Origin: Isosphaeraceae bacterium EP7
GTDB taxonomy: Bacteria; Planctomycetota; Planctomycetia; Isosphaerales; Isosphaeraceae
DNA: 64,000 nucleotides
NCBI GenBank assembly: GCA_038400315.1
Contig: CP151667.1
Span: 3,793,174 to 3,857,173 of the forward strand
Direction: 5' to 3'
Below are positions 55,673-64,000 of this stretch, in pieces (the stretch's first letter is position 1; each line of letters begins with the position of its first letter). The notes under the pieces are model-generated. The model worked only from the letters and a program-made list of their open reading frames with translations, searched no databases and was not told the origin of the DNA. Position numbers and translations under genes: made by a program.

Positions 55673-55867
55673 TGGCTTCGATCTTCGATCGCCGGGGGTA
55701 TTTGCGTGCGAATCGTCGGCGACCGGCCTCTCCTCAAGGAGTGGTCGGCCGCGCAGTCCGGGAGGCAGGGAGTTTTCCGGATCGGCCCACTCATGGAGGA
55801 ATCCCCGAGTCCTCGGATCGCCCGCGGCTGAACGCGCGAGCCGCCGGCGGTGACGGAGTGGTCCCGC

Positions 55868-56941
55868 ATGACCGTCGAATCTTTGAAGGACAGTAACAAG
55901 AAGGTCCTGGCCCGGATGGCCAAGGACCAGGGGATCGTCGGATGGCACGCGATGCGTAAGGATCAATTGATCCGTGCGCTCAGCCTGCCGCCGTCGGCGT
56001 CGCGCATCGAAGGAAGTAAACCGGCCGATCGCGAGAAGCCGAAGCCCAAGGCGGCTTCGTCCACGCGCCGACCCGCTGCGTCGCAGGCGACCTCGCTGGC
56101 GACCCGGCCCCTGGCGGTCTTCCCCCCCAGGGCGCTGGACCATGCCGCCGTGAAGGATCGGATCGTGGCGATGGTCCGCGACCCGTACTGGCTCCACGTC
56201 CACTGGGAGCTGAGCCGGTCAACCCTGGCTCGGGCGCAGGCCGCCCTGGGGCAGGATTGGCATGGCGCCCGGCCAATCCTGCGCGTCTTCGACGTGACCA
56301 GCGAGGACACCACCAGCGCCAGCGAGCGGCACCTCCGGGACATCGAGATCCACGGCGGGGTCAACAACTGGTACATCGACGTGACGACGCCGCCCCGGTC
56401 CTTCCGGATCGACATCGGCTACCTGTCGAGGCGCGGCAAGTTCTTCGTCCTGGCCCGGTCCAACGTGGTGAGCACCCCCAAGGCGGGCGTGACCGACCAC
56501 CTGGATGAGAACTGGGCGAGCGTCCAGGAGCAGTTCCAGAAGATCTACAACCAGTCGGGCGGGCCCAACGGCTCGGGGGTCTCCAACGACCTTCGCGAGC
56601 TGTTCGAGGAACGCCTGCGACGTCCCATGTACAACCCGTCTGTGCAGGGCCTGGGCACGGCCGGCCTGCTGCTCTCCCGTGGCTTCCACTTTGAACTGGA
56701 TGCCGAGCTGATCGTCTACGGCTCGACGGAGCCGACGGCCCGCGTCACCTTGCAGGGCGAGCACGTCCCTGTGCGTCCCGACGGCACGTTCACCGTCCGT
56801 TTCAGCATGCCCGACGCACGCCAGATTATCCCTGCCGTGGCGACGAGCGTGGACGGGGTCGAGGAGCGGACGATCGTCCTGGCCGTCGAGCGTAACACGA
56901 AGGAACTCGAGCCGATGATCCACGACGGCAATGAGGCCTGA
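55868..56941 (+). CDS. DUF4912 protein with SAP/Rho-N-like N-terminus
   Basis: 357 residues, no signal. About 1-45: a Rho-N/SAP-like helical motif (VLARMAKDQGIVGWHAMRKD) that may bind nucleic acid. A Lys/Pro/Ala linker follows. About 100-350: DUF4912 domain with RIVAMVRDPYWLHVHWELSR, NNWYIDVTTPPRSFRIDIGY and a beta-sandwich end. DUF4912 proteins are widespread in planctomycetes, some near glycan genes; the function is unknown. ATG 55868 is preferred over 55850. Confidence 0.85.
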   Translation: MTVESLKDSNKKVLARMAKDQGIVGWHAMRKDQLIRALSLPPSASRIEGSKPADREKPKPKAASSTRRPAASQATSLATRPLAVFPPRALDHAAVKDRIVAMVRDPYWLHVHWELSRSTLARAQAALGQDWHGARPILRVFDVTSEDTTSASERHLRDIEIHGGVNNWYIDVTTPPRSFRIDIGYLSRRGKFFVLARSNVVSTPKAGVTDHLDENWASVQEQFQKIYNQSGGPNGSGVSNDLRELFEERLRRPMYNPSVQGLGTAGLLLSRGFHFELDAELIVYGSTEPTARVTLQGEHVPVRPDGTFTVRFSMPDARQIIPAVATSVDGVEERTIVLAVERNTKELEPMIHDGNEA

Positions 56942-56995
56942 GAGGGACTCTCGCCGCGGCCTGTCCGCTTGCCCACATCCGATGACCTTCCGCGA

Positions 56996-57034
56996 CGCCG
57001 CGCGGCCCGCCCTTGGAGGACGGGCCGCGCGGCG
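56996..57034 (+). terminator. Perfect 14-bp inverted repeat, probable terminator
   Basis: Positions 56996-57009 pair exactly with 57021-57034 (11-nt loop), 54 bp after the DUF4912 stop. No T-tract. Confidence 0.6.
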
Positions 57035-57159
57035 CCGTGCGTTGTCGGTTGTCCCGCCGTCGATTCCCGCCTACACTTCCAGGGTGAATGCGGCGGCCCA
57101 CGCCGGCCCGCCCGATCGAGGCGACCGGCCGGCCTCGCTCGCACTTCGGAGGGATCGCC

Positions 57160-57936
57160 TTGAGCAAAGACATCAGCACGATCCTATCCGCCTGGGAATT
57201 CGACCCCGACGAGATGCCGGTGCGGATCGTGGCCGGCGACGACGGCCGGGATAAGATCCAGACGCGGGTGGATCTGGGGCTGCTCCAGATGGAACTCGAC
57301 GGTCGCCCCGACGGTGGCCGGCCCGAGGGCAAGGAGTCGCTGCTCGACGCCCTGGAGGCACGGGTTGCCGAGGCCACCAGCAGCGGCTCGGTCACCGACT
57401 TCGAGCTTGATGCTCCCGAGTGCGCCGCCTTGATGCGCGAGGGGGTCCAGTACTACCAGCGTTATCTGGCCGCGTTCCACCTGGAGCGGTACGACCTGGT
57501 GGCCCGCGACACGGCGCGCAACCTGAGGCTCTTCGAGTTCGTCAGGCGCCACGCCACCCGGCCTTTCGACAAGCTCCAGTTCGACCAGTATCGGCCTTAC
57601 GTCACGATGATGCACGCGCGAGCCAAGGCCCTGCAGGCGTTGGCCTTGAACGACCACGCCGAGGCGATCGGTGCCGTCGACGCGGGCATCGCGGCCATCC
57701 GCGTGTTCCTGGAAGAGTACGACCAGGCGACCCGCGAGGCCGACTGCATGGAGTTGGGGTTCCTGCTCCGCTGGCGCCGCGAGCTTGAGCGTGACCGCCC
57801 GGTCGGCCCCCTCCAGCGTCTAGAGCAGCAGCTGGCAGTGGCCGTCGAGCTGGAAGACTTCGAAGAGGCCGCCTTGGTCCGCGACCAGCTCAGGCGTCTA
57901 CGAGGCGAAGGCGTGGCCCCCGGCCAGCCTGCCTGA
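57160..57936 (+). CDS. UvrB/UvrC-motif (UVR) protein
   Basis: 258 residues, soluble and mostly helical. The C-terminal about 40 residues contain a UVR motif (LEQQLAVAVELEDFEEAALV, then RDQLRRL), as found in UvrB, UvrC and McsA, where it mediates protein contacts. The N-terminal region (ILSAWEFDPDEMPVRIVAGD) recurs in planctomycete proteins of unknown role. The start is TTG 57160, decided by GGAGGG 7 bp upstream; no ATG fits. Repair or regulatory function not established. Confidence 0.8.
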   Translation: MSKDISTILSAWEFDPDEMPVRIVAGDDGRDKIQTRVDLGLLQMELDGRPDGGRPEGKESLLDALEARVAEATSSGSVTDFELDAPECAALMREGVQYYQRYLAAFHLERYDLVARDTARNLRLFEFVRRHATRPFDKLQFDQYRPYVTMMHARAKALQALALNDHAEAIGAVDAGIAAIRVFLEEYDQATREADCMELGFLLRWRRELERDRPVGPLQRLEQQLAVAVELEDFEEAALVRDQLRRLRGEGVAPGQPA

Positions 57937-58147
57937 TCGCTCGCGAGCCATGAGACCGGCCGCCGTCTCGCCCCCGACCTCCCGGTCGGGGCTGGGATGG
58001 TGGCTGCGCGCCGAGTAGACTCGAAACCAAGCCGATCCTCTCCCCTTCGGCCCTCCTCCCCCGAGGACTCGACGACGGGCCTCCCGCCGTTCGTGTCCCT
58101 CCCCGCTTCGCCTGCCCGCCTTCCACCACCCCGAGGTCCACCCTCCC

Positions 58148-59497
58148 ATGAGTAGTCATGCGCAACGCACACGCCGGCGTTTCCTGGGCGAACTCGGCCT
58201 CGGCCTTGGCGCCGGCCTGACGCTGCCCGGCCTGGCGACGCCCCTGAAGGCCGCGGCCCCCGGCTCGCGCCTGAAGGTTGCGGCGGTGATCACCGAGCTC
58301 ACCTATCGCAGCCATGCCCACGTGATCCTGGAAAACTTCCTGGAGCCTTATCTCTTCAACGGCAAGAAGACCGAGTCGGGCATGGACGTGGTGGCGTTGT
58401 ACGTCGACCAGTTCCCCGCCAAGGAGATGTCGCGCGAGGTCTCTCGCGAGTACAAAATCCCGATCTATCCGACCATCGCTGAGGCCCTGAAGTGCGGTGG
58501 CAAGTCGCTGGCCGTCGACGCAGTGCTCTCCATCGGCGAGCACGGCACGTATCCGGTCAACGCCAAGGGGCAGATGGAATATCCCCGCAAGCGGTTCTTC
58601 GACGCCATCGCCGCCGTCATCGAGGAGTCGGGCAGGCCGGTCCCCGTCTTCAATGACAAGCACCTGTCGTATCGGTATGACTGGGCGAAGGAGATGTACG
58701 ACACCGCCGTGCGGCTGAAGATCCCCTTCATGGCGGGAAGTTCGGTGCCGCTGGCCGAGAGGCGGCCGCCGCTGTCCCTTCCCGCGGGGGCGAAATGGCT
58801 GGGCGCCGTCTCGGTGCACGGCGGCGGCGTGGAGTCGTACGGCTTCCACGGGCTCGAAGTCCTGCAATCGATGACCGAGTCTCGCAAGGGGGGGGAGACC
58901 GGCGTCTCCGAGGTCGCGCTCCTTACCGACGACGCACTCTGGAAGGCGGCCGACGACGGCCTTTGGTCGACCGAGCTGGCCGACGCCGCGATGGTCGCCG
59001 AGCTGGGCCCGGGCACGCCCACCATCCGCGAGCTGGTCAAGACGAAGGACTTCGCCTCGCACAAGTCCCAAGGACTGCTCGTCACCTATCGGGACGGCCT
59101 GCGCGGGATCGTCCTGCGGCTGGGCTCCAGCGCGACCCGCTGGAATTTCGCCTGCCAACTGGAAGGCGAGACGGCGCCGCGGGCGACCCAGTTCAACGTC
59201 GGCCCCTGGCAGAACCGGAACCTCTTCCGGGCGCTGTCGCACGCGATTCAGGCCCACTTCCGCGATGGCAATGCGCCCTACCCGGTCGAGCGCACGCTGC
59301 TGACGACCGGCCTGCTCGACGCCGCGATGGACTCGATGATCGCCGGCGGCAAGCCGATCGCCACGCCCCAGCTCGATGTCGGCTACAAGGCGATCAACTT
59401 CGACGCCTACCGCGAGATGGGCGAGACCTGGAAGATCATCAACGATCAGACCCCCGAGCCCAAGGGATTCGACACCAGCTCGCGCTCCCGCTCCTAG
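58148..59497 (+). CDS. Tat-exported Gfo/Idh-like hypothetical protein
   Basis: 449 residues. Twin-arginine signal at the N-terminus (TRRRFLGELGLGLGAGLTLP, cleavage near AAA). The mature protein begins LKVAAVITELTYRSHAH, with segments such as LSIGEHGTYPVN and KHLSYRYDWAKEMYD that suggest a Gfo/Idh-type Rossmann-like fold, but no clear GxGxxG. Widespread in planctomycetes as a hypothetical protein. Tat export implies folding, perhaps with cofactor, before transport. It lies 125 bp before the TlpA gene on the same strand. Confidence 0.8.
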   Translation: MSSHAQRTRRRFLGELGLGLGAGLTLPGLATPLKAAAPGSRLKVAAVITELTYRSHAHVILENFLEPYLFNGKKTESGMDVVALYVDQFPAKEMSREVSREYKIPIYPTIAEALKCGGKSLAVDAVLSIGEHGTYPVNAKGQMEYPRKRFFDAIAAVIEESGRPVPVFNDKHLSYRYDWAKEMYDTAVRLKIPFMAGSSVPLAERRPPLSLPAGAKWLGAVSVHGGGVESYGFHGLEVLQSMTESRKGGETGVSEVALLTDDALWKAADDGLWSTELADAAMVAELGPGTPTIRELVKTKDFASHKSQGLLVTYRDGLRGIVLRLGSSATRWNFACQLEGETAPRATQFNVGPWQNRNLFRALSHAIQAHFRDGNAPYPVERTLLTTGLLDAAMDSMIAGGKPIATPQLDVGYKAINFDAYREMGETWKIINDQTPEPKGFDTSSRSRS

Positions 59498-59622
59498 TCT
59501 CTGCACCCGTTGCGGCCCGGATGGCGCGGGATTACCGTGGAATCGCCGTGACATCTGTCGTGCGTGCCGCCCATCGAATCGTTCGGTGGGGCACGCCGGC
59601 CTCGGGCATGTGAGACCCTCCC

Positions 59623-60732
59623 ATGCGTCAACACCTCGTCCGTCTCGCCGCGCTCATCGCGTGGGCCGCCCCGGTTGTCGCCTCGGCCGGCGAGATCCTC
59701 AACGTCGGCGACCCGGCGCCCCCGTTGACCGTCTCGAAGTGGGTCAAGGGTGAGAAGTTCGACACGTTCGAGCCCGGCAAGACGTACGTCGTCGAGTTCT
59801 GGGCGACCTGGTGCGGTCCCTGCCGGGCGAGCATCCCGCACGTCACCGAGCTGGCCCACAAGTACAAGGAGAAGGGCGTCCGATTCGTGGGCGTCGACGT
59901 CTGGGAGAATGACACCGACCTGGTCGAGCCCTTCCTCAAGGAGATGGGCGACAAGATGGACTACGGCGTCGCGCTCGACGCCGTGGCTGAGAAGAGCGAG
60001 CCCAACGAAGGGGGGATGGCCAAAGGGTGGCTGAAGGCAGCCGAGGAGAACGGGATTCCCACCTCGTTCATCATCAATGACGGCAAGATCGCCTGGATCG
60101 GCCACCCGATGGAGATGGACAAGCCCCTGGAGAAGATCGTCGCAGGCGACTGGGATGCCGCCCGCGTGGGCAAGGAACGCCTGGCCGAGAAGACCAAGGA
60201 ACGCAAGTTGAGTGGCGTCCGCCGCAAGGTCTTCACCGCCTACCAGCAGAAGGACTACAAGGGAACGCTCGCGGCGATCGAGGAAGGGACCAGCGGCGAC
60301 GCCGAGCTGGCCAAGGAGTTCGGCTGGGTGAAGTTCGCCGCCCTGGGCCAGAGCGGCGAGATCGAGCCGGCCCTGACCCTGGGCAACGAGTTGTTCGAGA
60401 CTTACAAGGATAATGCCCCCTACCTGAACAACCTCGCCTGGGTCCTGGTCGACCCCAAGCGGACGGGCGATCTCGATCCCAAGCTGGCCGAGCTGGCGCT
60501 GAAGATCGCCCGGCGTTCGACCGAGGTCTCCAAGGACGACCCGGCTAACCTCGATACTCTGGCCGCCGCCCAGTTCCGCAACGGCGACGCCGAGGGGGCC
60601 CTGGCCACCGAGGAGAAGGCGCTGAAGCTCGCCCAGGAGTCGATCAAGGACAAGGATAACCCGGTCCTGAAGCAGTTCGCCGAGACCCTGGAGACGTACC
60701 GCAAGGCCGCGTCCAAGAAGGGCGAGAAGTGA
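59623..60732 (+). CDS. TlpA-type thioredoxin-like protein with TPR-like C-terminus
   Basis: 369 residues. Signal peptide to about 22; TlpA/ResA-like thioredoxin domain (about 25-175) with active-site WCGPC at 63-67 and cis-Pro segment GIPTSFI. About 190-365: helical repeats resembling TPRs (YLNNLAWVLVDP; ANLDTLAAAQFRNGDAEGAL). A periplasmic disulphide reductase or redox partner is likely; substrate unknown. Single gene ending in an intrinsic terminator. Confidence 0.9.
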   Translation: MRQHLVRLAALIAWAAPVVASAGEILNVGDPAPPLTVSKWVKGEKFDTFEPGKTYVVEFWATWCGPCRASIPHVTELAHKYKEKGVRFVGVDVWENDTDLVEPFLKEMGDKMDYGVALDAVAEKSEPNEGGMAKGWLKAAEENGIPTSFIINDGKIAWIGHPMEMDKPLEKIVAGDWDAARVGKERLAEKTKERKLSGVRRKVFTAYQQKDYKGTLAAIEEGTSGDAELAKEFGWVKFAALGQSGEIEPALTLGNELFETYKDNAPYLNNLAWVLVDPKRTGDLDPKLAELALKIARRSTEVSKDDPANLDTLAAAQFRNGDAEGALATEEKALKLAQESIKDKDNPVLKQFAETLETYRKAASKKGEK

Positions 60733-60777
60733 TCGCACCCGGCGGGTCTACCCCCTCGCCGATCGGTTGACCCGTGG

Positions 60778-60824
60778 TTCCCCGGGGCGGTTTTCCCAGG
60801 CCGTCCCGGGGAATGCGTTTTTTG
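60778..60824 (+). terminator. Rho-independent terminator
   Basis: TTCCCCGGG (60778-60786) pairs with CCCGGGGAA (60805-60813), followed by a six-T run about 5 bp later (60818-60823). Terminates the TlpA gene. Confidence 0.7.
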
Positions 60825-60867
60825 CGTGCTTGACCCTGGCTTTCGGACGATTCGCGGAGAGGAACCC

Positions 60868-61932
60868 ATGAATCCTGCCTTGATGATGATCGTCGCATGG
60901 GCCACGCTCGTCGGCGCGGTCGGGGCCGCTGAGCCTGCTCGCCGGGTGTCGAAGGCCGAGGGGCTGCCGCGCAAGGTCATCGTCGGCACGGCGATCTTCC
61001 GATCGAGCGGGCCCGCCGGCGACGCCGGGCAAGAAAAACGGATGGCCGCGCTGGTGGATCTGGTCGACACAATGGCCCGGAAGGCGGAGCAGTCCTATCC
61101 TGGGCGCGGGCTCGACCTGGTCATCCTTCCCGAGACCGCGGCGACGGCGAGCGGAGGCCCCGCCTCGACGCGGTCGATCCGGCTGGTAGGGCCCGTGCGC
61201 GAGGCCTTCGGGGCTCTGGCACGCAAGTATTCGACCTATCTGGTTGCCACGATGGATCTGGTCGAGGATACGCCGGCGGGAACCACCTATTCGAATTCGG
61301 CCGTGCTGTTCGACCGCAAGGGCGAGGTCGCGGGCATCTATCGCAAGGTGCACCCGGTCGCCTGGGTCGGGGTCGACAATCTGGAAGGGGGGATCACGCC
61401 GGGCCGCGAGTTCCCGGTGTTCGAGTGCGACTTCGGCAAGCTCGGCATCCAGATCTGCTGGGACATGGTTTACGAGGATGGCTGGAAGGCCCTGGCCGAG
61501 AAGGGGGCCGAGATCGTCGTCTGGCCGACCGCCTCGCCCTCCACCAAGCAGCCCGCGTCGAGGGCGGGGACCCATCGGTATTACATCGTCTCGAGCACCT
61601 ACCGCGAGGACGCGACCGTCTTCGAGCCGACCGGGATGGTCGCCGCGCAGATCGAGTCGCCCGAGACCGTTCTCGTCAAAGAACTGGATCTGAGCCACGC
61701 CTTGCTCGGCTGGTCGGCCGGATTGAACGACGGCAAGGCCCTGACCGAGAAGTATGGCGACCGGGTCGGCTACCACTACGACCGCCGCGAGGACATCGGC
61801 CTGTTCTGGTCGAACGACCCACAAACCTCGATCGGCACCATGATCAAGAGCCTGGGTCTGGAAGAGATCGACGCCCAGATCGCGAGGAACGGCCGGTTGC
61901 AAGACGCGGCGCGGGGCGGCCCTCCGCGTTGA
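60868..61932 (+). CDS. Exported carbon-nitrogen hydrolase (nitrilase superfamily)
   Basis: 354 residues with an N-terminal signal peptide (to about 21). The catalytic triad is Glu89 (LPETAA), Lys160 (YRKVHP) and Cys197 (QICWDMVYE). It hydrolyses a C-N bond in an amide, carbamoyl compound or nitrile; the substrate is unknown, and secretion is unusual for the family. ATG 60868 with GGAGAGG upstream is favoured over 60826. Confidence 0.9.
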   Translation: MNPALMMIVAWATLVGAVGAAEPARRVSKAEGLPRKVIVGTAIFRSSGPAGDAGQEKRMAALVDLVDTMARKAEQSYPGRGLDLVILPETAATASGGPASTRSIRLVGPVREAFGALARKYSTYLVATMDLVEDTPAGTTYSNSAVLFDRKGEVAGIYRKVHPVAWVGVDNLEGGITPGREFPVFECDFGKLGIQICWDMVYEDGWKALAEKGAEIVVWPTASPSTKQPASRAGTHRYYIVSSTYREDATVFEPTGMVAAQIESPETVLVKELDLSHALLGWSAGLNDGKALTEKYGDRVGYHYDRREDIGLFWSNDPQTSIGTMIKSLGLEEIDAQIARNGRLQDAARGGPPR

Positions 61933-62135
61933 GCGTCAGCCCGCTCTCCGGAGCAAGGAGACGATCCTAACCGGGACGGCGAACGGGAAGAATCGATGGC
62001 CAGGAGTGTCGCGACGTCGACCGATCGTGCACCCTGTCGGGGCAGCTTCGCGATCAGGATCAGGGCGATCGCGAAGGCCCCGAGGAAGGCGACGAGGCGC
62101 CCGCATCCACCGGGCAGGGTGGATCGGAGTATCAT
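61776..62135 (-). CDS. Possible small membrane protein, antisense overlap with the nitrilase gene
   Basis: 119 codons from ATG 62135, 8 bp after the SGNH hydrolase stop. Residues 13-30 are a clear hydrophobic segment (LVAFLGAFAIALILIAKLP); the rest is Arg/Ser-rich and its last third lies antisense to the nitrilase 3' end. The first 65 codons look coding-like; the tail does not. It may be a real short gene with a lost stop, or chance. Confidence 0.3.
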   Translation of the reverse strand: MILRSTLPGGCGRLVAFLGAFAIALILIAKLPRQGARSVDVATLLAIDSSRSPSRLGSSPCSGERADAQRGGPPRAASCNRPFLAIWASISSRPRLLIMVPIEVCGSFDQNRPMSSRRS

Positions 62136-62143
62136 GATTTCAC

Positions 62144-63250
62144 TCAGCGTCGTCGGATTTCGAATCGCCAGCGAGTCTTGCCGATCTCTTCGAGCCGACG
62201 ACCTTCCCAGAGATCCCTGGCGAGTGCGGTCCACGGGGCTTCCTGGCCGTCGTCGAGCAGGAGGGTGTTCAGGTTCAGGCCGTCGGACAGGGTCTCGGCA
62301 GGGACGACGCCGATCTGCCGTCCTTCGCAGCGGATCTCGTAGTTGCCGGGAGACAACCCTTCGACTTGAAGGAGGTAGCGTGAGTGGGCTTCGAGCGGCG
62401 CCGAGTGGCGAGGGGGGAGCGGCCCGGGGGGGAGGAGGGGCAGGACCTCGTCGATACGCGTGAATGCGAGGACACCGTCTTTCGACTCGGCCGCCTCGAT
62501 GGCGCAATGCACGGTGGCAACGACCCTGCCATCGGCCGAGATGGCGGCTTCACTGCGGGCCAGGGGGAGGTTCAGGCGGTCGAAGAACAGGAAGCCCCAG
62601 GCGACGTAGGCGGGGTCGGTCAGGTGGATCTTGTCCTTGAGGATCGAGTAGGACGGGTTGATCTTCTGGTTGGCCAGTTGCAGGGTTTCGAGCGGGTGGT
62701 GGATGTCGACGACCGGCCAGCCGCGGAGGCGGCCCTGCTCGAGCATCGTCTCGGCATAGAGGGTCCGCTTCTTCGCCGCGGAGACGCCCGACTTGCGCGT
62801 GTCGGCGGCCTGCGGGGTGACCAGGATCACGCGGGCGCCCGCCGCCCTGGCCTTATCGATGCACTTGCCCATCGTTTCCAGATAGTTGGCCAGACCCGCG
62901 CGGCCGGCCCCGGCGTCATTGCCTCCGTAGTTGAAGACGACGAGCGTGGGGGGGAAGGCGTTCAGCCAGGCGTCGAGGTTGGCCAGCCCGGTGGCGAAGG
63001 TCCCCCCGCCGGTGCTGAACTTCTTGAATTCCAGCTTCAGCGAAGGGTGCCGCGTGCGCAGGAGGAACTCGACGGTCCGGGGCCAGACGCCGATGTTGGT
63101 CGAGGAACTGCCGATCCAGGCCACGCGATCGCCCGCCTTGACGGCGGCGGGCGGCGTAGGCGCGTCCTGAGCGACGGATGTGGCGGGCCGGGCGAGCAGC
63201 AGGGCGAGCAGGCCGGTAAGCTGCAACACGATGCGAAACTTGATGATCAC
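62144..63250 (-). CDS. SGNH/GDSL-type hydrolase
   Basis: 368 residues, GTG start, signal peptide to about 28. Block I WIGSSST has the catalytic Ser; block III GGND and block V DKIHLTD (Asp-x-x-His) are present. A C-terminal beta-rich domain follows from about 230. It is probably an exported esterase acting on acylated polysaccharide. It is the same fold class as the N-terminal domain of the 29180 protein. Confidence 0.88.
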   Translation of the reverse strand: MIIKFRIVLQLTGLLALLLARPATSVAQDAPTPPAAVKAGDRVAWIGSSSTNIGVWPRTVEFLLRTRHPSLKLEFKKFSTGGGTFATGLANLDAWLNAFPPTLVVFNYGGNDAGAGRAGLANYLETMGKCIDKARAAGARVILVTPQAADTRKSGVSAAKKRTLYAETMLEQGRLRGWPVVDIHHPLETLQLANQKINPSYSILKDKIHLTDPAYVAWGFLFFDRLNLPLARSEAAISADGRVVATVHCAIEAAESKDGVLAFTRIDEVLPLLPPGPLPPRHSAPLEAHSRYLLQVEGLSPGNYEIRCEGRQIGVVPAETLSDGLNLNTLLLDDGQEAPWTALARDLWEGRRLEEIGKTRWRFEIRRR

Positions 63251-63303
63251 TGGGCGGATCCTGTCGCTCGGAGAACGCGATGGTTATGCAACGGGGATAC
63301 GGT

Positions 63304-63657
63304 TCAGAACCAGAAGAGGCCGTTGGCGAGCATTGAATTGAGACATGAGAGTAACCCGGCCACGACGAGGGTGCCGATCGCCAGGCGGCGTCCTTTCGAC
63401 AGAAGCAGGGCGACGAGTCCCAGGATGGAAACCGTGGCCAGCCCCATCGCCGAAAATCCGACCCAATCCGGCTGTCGGTGCACCGCCGGGATGACGCCAA
63501 CCAGCAGGCCCGGCAGAATCGGCCACATCTTGATCCAGTGGAGGCGGTAGGCGTCCAGCGGGTGCGACGTGAAGGCCAGCCAGGCGTAGGGGGCGTAGAG
63601 GCAGAGCAGGGCGGTAAAGATGCGCGGGGCGAGGCGATCGAATGCCCCGGGATTCAT
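63304..63657 (-). CDS. Hypothetical four-helix membrane protein
   Basis: 117 residues with four hydrophobic segments. It has SHPLDAYRLHWIKMWPILPG and a C-terminus SCLNSMLANGLFWF. A start at 63669 (MLDTMNPG) is also possible. The family is not recognised. Confidence 0.7.
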   Translation of the reverse strand: MNPGAFDRLAPRIFTALLCLYAPYAWLAFTSHPLDAYRLHWIKMWPILPGLLVGVIPAVHRQPDWVGFSAMGLATVSILGLVALLLSKGRRLAIGTLVVAGLLSCLNSMLANGLFWF

Positions 63658-63675
63658 GGTGTCGAGCATCCTCCG

Positions 63676-63714
63676 AGTCGGCCGGCCCCGCACTTAGTGG
63701 GAGGCCGGCCGACT
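63676..63714. terminator. Perfect 12-bp inverted repeat, probable terminator
   Basis: Positions 63676-63687 pair exactly with 63703-63714, 16 bp beyond the stop of the right-edge gene on the minus strand. Confidence 0.6.
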
Positions 63715-63729
63715 GGATGGTTGTCCGGG

Positions 63730-64000
63730 TCAGCTCACCTTGCGGAGCTTGCTGACGCGGCCGGTGGTGACCCATTCGGTGACGAAGATGTTGCCGTCGC
63801 GGTCGAAACAGGCGTCGTGCGGGTGGACGAACTTGCCCGGCATCCAGGTCGAGGCGTCGCCGCGGATCTTGAACTTCTTGACCTCGGCGAGCCAGGCGGG
63901 GTCGTCGCCCAGGTGGACGATGACCTTGTTGTCCTTGTCGAAGAGGGAGACGCGTGCGTGAAGGTCGGGGACGAGGAGCACATCCCCTCGGATGTCGAGG
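63730..64000 (-). CDS. NHL-repeat propeller protein, 5' part outside window
   Basis: The last 89 residues of a gene that continues beyond the right edge. HPHDACFDRDGNIFVTEWVT is a typical NHL blade and LVPDLHARVSLFD part of another. Homologous planctomycete proteins are exported six-bladed propellers of the peptidylglycine-monooxygenase-like type. Function not determinable from this part. Confidence 0.75.
   Translation of the reverse strand, partial: LDIRGDVLLVPDLHARVSLFDKDNKVIVHLGDDPAWLAEVKKFKIRGDASTWMPGKFVHPHDACFDRDGNIFVTEWVTTGRVSKLRKVS

Larger units (their letters stand above)
55171..55867. other. Divergent regulatory region, atp operon / DUF4912 gene
   Basis: About 700 bp without a protein gene. 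It contains the minus-strand atp promoter (55294-55322), a plus-strand consensus promoter (55489-55517) and an intrinsic terminator (55626-55670). The last 195 bp before the DUF4912 start must hold a further promoter if the terminator is efficient. Confidence 0.6.

Overview
The window is high-GC chromosomal DNA from a planctomycete, most likely of the Isosphaeraceae/Singulisphaera type. This rests on gene content: two DUF1559 pseudopilin-like proteins, two PVC-type dehydrogenase/haem-binding cytochromes, a PEP-CTERM protein, a TPR/FG-GAP/ASPIC protein, an RNI-type leucine-rich-repeat protein and a cytochrome oxidase operon carrying a SCO-DUF420 fusion. No rRNA, tRNA or CRISPR array was seen. 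Species-level placement is inference.

Layout. 1-13.6 kb: a DUF1559 gene, small lipoprotein, membrane-anchored FG-GAP protein, a protein with the NAxxSTGPKT N-terminal motif, a PEP-CTERM protein behind a near-consensus sigma-70 promoter, a run of small membrane and hypothetical genes with an orphan Imm7-type immunity protein, and a 989-residue PVC cytochrome. 13.6-21.2 kb: a zinc alcohol dehydrogenase divergent from a TPP-dependent (pyruvate oxidase-like) enzyme. The small membrane gene after the TPP enzyme appears split by about 4 kb of patchwork DNA holding an RHS remnant, a DUF1559-lipoprotein pair, a broken response regulator fused to a second lipoprotein, and a dead ISAs1 transposase. 21.2-28.7 kb: a DUF2171 stress-type protein with a sigma-54-like promoter, a GT1 glycosyltransferase, an LRR protein, an FkbM-like methyltransferase, and a 932-residue methyltransferase/GT-B/coiled-coil fusion with 28-residue repeats. 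29-35 kb: a 1663-residue fusion of SGNH hydrolase, dehydrogenase, HEAT, F5/8 C, cupredoxin and cytochrome c, then a YdcZ-type transporter and a small lipoprotein with a sigma-54 promoter.

35-47 kb: a CobB-type sirtuin and a minus-strand respiratory operon running cytochrome c, ctaC, ctaD (A2-type), ctaA, ctaB, ctaE, ctaF, SCO-DUF420 and a small CPNCK protein. It encodes the oxidase, the haem A synthesis enzymes and the copper chaperone together. A CPBP protease and a metallophosphoesterase lie divergently. 47-55.2 kb: the complete F1Fo ATP synthase operon atpZ-B-E-F-H-A-G-D-C on the minus strand, with a promoter near 55.3 kb and several intercistronic hairpins. Oxidase and ATP synthase sit side by side, so the terminal oxidative phosphorylation apparatus is concentrated in 20 kb.

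55.2-64 kb: a divergent promoter followed within 190 bp by an intrinsic terminator (candidate sRNA or attenuated leader), then DUF4912, UVR-motif, Tat-exported, TlpA-thioredoxin, nitrilase and SGNH hydrolase genes, and a truncated NHL-repeat gene at the right edge. Long GC-rich perfect inverted repeats, mostly without a T-tract, follow many genes and probably serve as terminators.
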